NCBI GenBank assembly: GCA_034190875.2
Contig: CM067349.1
Span: 4,217,311 to 4,281,310, forward strand
Source of the DNA: Urechis unicinctus
Taxonomy: Eukaryota; Annelida; Polychaeta; Xenopneusta; Urechidae
DNA length: 64,000 bases
Direction: 5' to 3'
A program made the position numbers and the translations under genes. Positions 54,146 through 64,000 of the stretch are shown in pieces (position 1 is the first letter of the stretch; each line of letters opens with the position of its first letter). The notes beneath the pieces were generated by a model, which had not been told where the DNA came from, did no database searches, and saw only the letters and a list, made by a program, of their open reading frames with translations.

Positions 54146-54879
54146 GTGGGCCTATACCATAGGGGCTGGAAGGGCTGGGCTCATATGGTGGTGGGGGGAG
54201 GTGCGAGCGGTTCGCTGGCTCATGTGAGTCACCCTGTGTGTTTTCTGGGTTGCACCATATGAGATAGGTGTGTCATAATCATATGAGACTGGTGTGCCAG
54301 TATTACTGAACTTGAGGGTCGTGTAAAGGAGTTGATATTACATACAGAGTATATGAAAGATGAAAAAATAGTTTGCATCTGAGTGATATGGAGACTAAGT
54401 ATGATGACCTTGTGAAACTGCAGGACATGGTGAGAGATCTAGAGGTTAAGAACAATGATCTTATGGAGCGAATGGAACACCTAGAGGACCTTGTTTTGCA
54501 GGTTGTGAACGACATACTAGTTTACCAACAAACTAGCCCCTCGGCCCCGTTTGGGGGTCTGGTCCGAGGGGCCCTAGGGTGAGCAAATATCTTGTATAAG
54601 CCGTCCAAGGGTCAGTAGTATATATAAAGGAGGTAGGTGTGCCTGAACCGCGACATAAAGGTAGCCGAAAGTCGGGTTGCTCTGGAGTAAAAGAGCGCTT
54701 CTATAAGATAGGTGTGCCAGAACCCATATGTGATAGGTGTGTCATAATCATATGAGACTGGTGTGCCAGTACCTCTCGCACATGTGAGTCAGCCTGTGCG
54801 TGTGTGTGTTGCACCATATGAGATAGGTGTCTTAATCATGTGAGACTGGTGCGCCAGAACCGCTACTCCCTATACTACT
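54146..54879 (-). repeat. Element 2 right terminal inverted repeat
   Basis: Reverse complement of 38598-39316, about 734 bp, so indels of about 15 bp separate the two ends. It contains three copies of an about 45-bp motif (54255-54300, 54724-54769, 54812-54857; core ataggtgtgtcataatcata, tgagactggtg(t/c)gccag), a GC-rich inverted stretch at about 54538-54575, and the broken coiled-coil frame. The terminus reads ctatactact. Confidence 0.9.
54305..54525 (+). pseudogene. Coiled-coil frame inside right terminal repeat
   Basis: ITELEGRVKELILH from about 54305, a frame break near 54375, then MHLSDMETKYDDLVKLQDMV, RDLEVKNNDLMERMEHLEDL, LVLQVVN. Similar in heptad pattern to the internal gene at 39337-39609. 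Coding inside a terminal repeat means two identical copies per element. Confidence 0.6.
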
Positions 54880-55096
54880 ACTATGTACAACTTTTGTCGA
54901 TGCTTTTGTACGAAGCGGCGAGACAACGCTTATCGTTGCTGCAGATTGTGACGCATTCAGAAAGCCTAGATGACGAATGCACAGTGCTACATGAGTTGTT
55001 TGCGACATAAGTGGTTCTCTCTTGTTGTAAGAATTCAGTCTTCTGCAATGGACACAAACATACAACAATCGACTTATGTCCGCAGGCGTGGAGCAC
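54880..55096 (-). pseudogene. PAN exon copy 3, 5' half
   Basis: Minus-strand sequence with NNSCSTVHSSSRLSECVTICS, NDKRCLAASYKSIDKSCT aligns with copies 1 and 2 (CGRVH..ECSVICSNEQLCLSAWY..ARSCT). It is cut by element 2 right after SCT; the rest is at 38517-38597. The signal-like start at 55096 is weaker than in the other copies. In-frame stops after the junction suggest a pseudogene. Confidence 0.8.
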
Positions 55097-56433
55097 GATG
55101 AATCGTCATGTTGAGCCTGCATGATGTTCAGAGTATCCAGACACAGTGCTCATGTTGCTTCGGAGGGTAACACTCGCCAATTATTTATTTATCAAACAGC
55201 CTAATGCTAATTCTTTTGTCTCGGCAGTAACTGGATTGCCGTCTCGGCAATATAGATTGTCCTTACCCAAGTCACCTTCGGAGGGACCAGGCGGTTTGGT
55301 ATTGATCAGTTGATTAGTTCCTTCACTGGTGTCACCCACGTCACTTTCCGCCACCACCGACCCCTTTTGTCCGTTAGCTTCCATGCGCGGTTTGTCGTTC
55401 CCGTATTAATTAGTTATATCAGCGCACTGTTCTGAGAGCAGGTGCAAGTTCTTGGTCTCTAAATACGTGACCCTATGACGGAGGGACAGTAGAATAATGT
55501 TCCAAATCCATAATTTCATTTCGCTTCACTGGAACAATGGGCCAAACAGCTTATTATTGCATGTTGACATAATAGCACCACCTACAGTCAGGTCATTTCC
55601 CTTGTGACAGGGACTCCTTTTTCTTCTCTGATATACATAAGACATTGCCTCACAGGAGAGCATTATGATTGTAAAATAGAAGAACAGTACGTGTAATTGA
55701 CAACAAAGAACCCAATAGTTACCTTGCTGATCTGCCTTGCTGATACAGTGAACGACAAACAAGGTCAAAAAGACCAAGGCAGCACTCAGGAACTCATAGA
55801 AACTCGGCTTTTGATAACTCCCAGCGAGTCACAAAGATATTAGGGTCATTATATTGGTAGATAATTTCAACTTTAACACTGTAAATAGCTATTTATTAAA
55901 CAAATCAGCTTTTATCGTAAATGCCTAATTCACACCTCATCATACAATTCAGCTGATGCTAGACAGCTGGACATGATGCAAGTTGTTTGCTTATACTATG
56001 ATTTCAACTGTGACTTCACTCCCTGTATCCTACTTAATGGCAATTGTTAGAAACACAACTACAGATAATAGAGTTAACAACTCCAACTGTGACTTCACTC
56101 CCTGTATCCTACTTAATGGCAATTGTTTTCCACAACTACAGATATTAGAGTAAACAAATCCAACATATTTTACAGTAATCACAGAAACACACAAGTGTTT
56201 CTTGTCATTTTACTATTATAAATTAATTGTACACATACAAAATATTATCGAGTCCAAAATCACTGTCACAAAAAAAAACATTTATTCAACACAAGGACAA
56301 TATTCTGGTACCATACACCACAATGCTGATTCAAACAACCAGTACAAACACTATGTGGTTATTTTCAACTTTGTACATATGTATGAATCAAGAATCCATT
56401 CAGCTCAGTCGTCAGATTGCCATTCAACCATGT
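55097..56433. other. Intergenic region with two unrecognised minus-strand open frames
   Basis: The minus-strand frame 55181-55384 (MEANGQKGS..., Ser/Gly/Asp-rich) and the frame 55526-55777, which has two hydrophobic stretches (VFLTLFVVHCIS and HVLFFYFTIIMLSCEAMSYVY). The second is reminiscent of helices 2-3 of adhesion-type G-protein-coupled receptors and has a possible GTAACT donor inside it. Neither is firm. A repeated block (caactgtgacttcactccct, at about 56003 and 56083) gives an 80-bp direct repeat. Confidence 0.35.
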
Positions 56434-62985
<6,552 letters not shown>

Positions 62986-63087
62986 GTTTGTATCACTCTA
63001 AGAACTCACGATAACTCGCGCGATTTCATTTACAAATTCCATTAGTAACACGTTATTATCTATTGACTCTGCGTAATGATATAAGTT
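62986..63087. promoter_or_regulatory. Short intergenic region between PSMC5 and tRNA-Val
   Basis: Only 102 bp separate the PSMC5 start codon (62985) from the tRNA. The 5' UTR and core promoter of PSMC5 must lie here or overlap the tRNA. GC content is moderate and I see no TATA box. A polymerase III gene therefore sits directly against, and divergent from, a housekeeping polymerase II promoter. Confidence 0.5.
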
Positions 63088-63160
63088 GGTTTCGTAGTGT
63101 AGTGGTTATCACGCTCGCCTCACACGCGAGAGGTCCTGGGTTCGACCCCCAGCGAAACCA
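63088..63160 (+). tRNA. tRNA-Val (anticodon CAC)
   Basis: 73-nt cloverleaf. The acceptor stem ggtttcg pairs with cgaaacc, discriminator A. The D-arm region contains tagtgtagtggttatcac (A box). Anticodon stem ctcgc/gcgag closes the loop ctcacac with anticodon CAC. The T arm ctggg-ttcgacc-cccag contains the B box. CCA at the genomic 3' end is coincidental (the acceptor CC plus discriminator A). A T7 run follows. No intron. Confidence 0.97.
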
Positions 63161-63167
63161 TTTTTTT
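63161..63167 (+). terminator. Polymerase III terminator
   Basis: Seven consecutive T residues directly follow the tRNA 3' end, the standard polymerase III stop signal. Confidence 0.9.
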
Positions 63168-63260
63168 CAGTTTCCCCATATTTTGAGTAAGAACCCAATT
63201 CTGCTTGGGCTCTCTAGCTGACAAAACAGTTGGTGCTTACAACTGTACAAAGGCTCAATT

Positions 63261-63674
63261 TTAGGAAGCAAGCGATTTCTCGCCCAGCCGCCAAGGGCGA
63301 TCGATCGTGTCTGTTACTTCGGACAGTTCTGTTAGTGTTATTGTGACTCGCAGGTGTTGGCATCTTCGTCTGTCCTTGTGGATCGTTTGTGTCTTAAAAA
63401 CTAGAATCAGGGAAATCATCTTCTTCGAGATCGCCTTCATGATCCACCGGAGAGGGATCGTTTTGGCGTGAACATGTCCAGTTTTGAGTCTGCGTATGTT
63501 GACCGTTTTCTTTAGGAACTTGCCATCAGACAGTCGTTTCAAAACAACTGTTAGGGGTGGAATATTGGACAACATTGTAAGATCCATGAAAGTTACTCTG
63601 ATTTCTCTCTTGTCTTGCGAACTCGAATCTTGGGCTAGCTCCGGTCGTAACGGTAACGTGTATTTATACGTCAA
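63261..63674 (-). CDS. Unrecognised open frame, 137 codons
   Basis: Encodes MTYKYTLPLRPELAQDSSS, DKREIRVTFMDLTMLSNIPP, LTVVLKRLSDGKFLKKTVNI, IPLRWIMKAISK, MISLILVFKTQ. Alternating hydrophobic strands and the WIMK...LILVFK ending are loosely like a TGF-beta-type propeptide, but this is a weak impression. It could be an exon of a gene continuing beyond 64000. Confidence is low both in its reality and in any function. Confidence 0.35.
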   Translation of the reverse strand: MTYKYTLPLRPELAQDSSSQDKREIRVTFMDLTMLSNIPPLTVVLKRLSDGKFLKKTVNIRRLKTGHVHAKTIPLRWIMKAISKKMISLILVFKTQTIHKDRRRCQHLRVTITLTELSEVTDTIDRPWRLGEKSLAS

Positions 63675-64000
63675 CTCAGACGTCTTGTAGGGCTAGGATT
63701 TGGGGTACTAGTGGAGTCATAACGCGATTTCATTCTTTTTTTATTGTTACGCGAGGCCCCTGGGTTTCTGTGAATGTACTCGCCTTGAACATGTCGAACT
63801 GCTTGCCTATGATGTCGGCCAGATGGTGCCGTGCTGTAGCCTGGTAGTCGGCATGGTTAGAGTGTTGGGCAACGACATTTCTGAGGGAAATACTAGTATA
63901 GTGGCCGTAGACAGAAATGAAACTGCTGTAGCCAAATGTGGTTGTCTGATCAGTCAATTTGTCTCAGTCGGTTTGCTGAAGACAGAGCCCGATCCTGGTA
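63675..64000. other. Window end; no firm feature
   Basis: A minus-strand open frame at 63730-63957 (MTDQTTTFGYSSFISVYGHY...) has no motif I recognise. It may be an upstream exon of the same gene as 63261-63674. Confidence 0.3.

Larger units (their letters stand above)
38598..54879 (-). mobile_element. Polinton/Maverick element 2 (near-complete, adintovirus-like)
   Basis: A 16.3-kb element with terminal inverted repeats of about 0.72 kb and a perfect 5-bp target duplication (actat at 38593-38597 and 54880-54884). The element starts 5'-AG, as is usual for Polintons. It carries DNA polymerase, integrase, packaging ATPase, capsid and penton-like genes, which is the defining Polinton set. It adds fibre-like, YqaJ-type and several membrane protein genes. 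I see no adenovirus-type maturation protease. Genes 39337-48601 read leftward; the rest read mostly rightward. Breaks are few and mainly single-base shifts, in contrast to element 1. Confidence 0.95.

Noticed and set aside
54832-55122. Minus-strand 96-codon frame MQAQHDDSS...
   Set aside because: Overlaps the PAN exon in another frame and runs into the terminal repeat; no Cys pattern.

Overview
The window is nuclear DNA from an invertebrate animal, probably a marine metazoan. I cannot place it further. It holds an intron-split 26S proteasome ATPase gene (PSMC5/Rpt6, 13 coding exons, minus strand), a eukaryotic tRNA-Val(CAC), and secreted PAN/apple-plus-kringle genes with GT-AG introns. Long AT-rich stretches and microsatellites lie between them. 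About half of the window is transposon or integrated virus-like DNA.

Layout. (1) 1-14610: two inverted arms (1-2508 and 11466-14610) carry a DIRS-like gag/RT fragment with a 30-bp protein-coding minisatellite, joined to a Ty3/Gypsy integrase relic. Between the arms lie a broken Polinton relic (2510-5705) and about 5.8 kb of gene-poor DNA. (2) 15786-25836: two two-exon PAN-kringle genes (15786-16653 minus, 24378-25836 plus), a second Polinton relic (17935-18965), a 30-bp minisatellite and a THAP-domain relic. (3) 26714-37841: Polinton element 1, 11.1 kb with short terminal inverted repeats, heavily decayed and lacking its integrase core. (4) 37842-38597: a host spacer with kringle and PAN pieces. 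(5) 38598-54879: Polinton element 2, 16.3 kb, near-complete, with terminal inverted repeats of about 0.72 kb and a 5-bp target duplication. It was inserted inside a third PAN exon, whose other half is at 54880-55096. (6) 56434-62985: PSMC5. (7) 63088-63160: tRNA-Val.

Element 2 encodes a self-synthesising, virus-like transposon of the Polinton/Maverick (adintovirus-like) type. Replication genes are a protein-primed-type family B DNA polymerase with an embedded endonuclease VII-like HNH motif and a YqaJ-type nuclease. Insertion depends on a retroviral-type integrase with a chromo-like C-terminus. Virion genes are an FtsK/HerA-like packaging ATPase, a probable double-jelly-roll major capsid protein and a probable penton-like protein. 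They also include a fibre-like protein carrying a phage-tail-fibre motif and several small membrane proteins. The left half is transcribed leftward and most of the right half rightward, with very tight divergent and overlapping gene pairs. Most breaks in element 2 are single-base shifts, several in G or C/T runs, so it is either very young or contains assembly errors. Element 1 has the same gene order in the opposite orientation, so the polymerase ends of the two elements face each other across about 0.75 kb of host DNA.

The most unusual points are the fibre-like gene, the YqaJ nuclease next to the terminal repeat, coiled-coil ORFs inside the terminal repeats that resemble an internal gene, the 6-bp divergent start pair, and the exactly dated insertion into a PAN-kringle family member.
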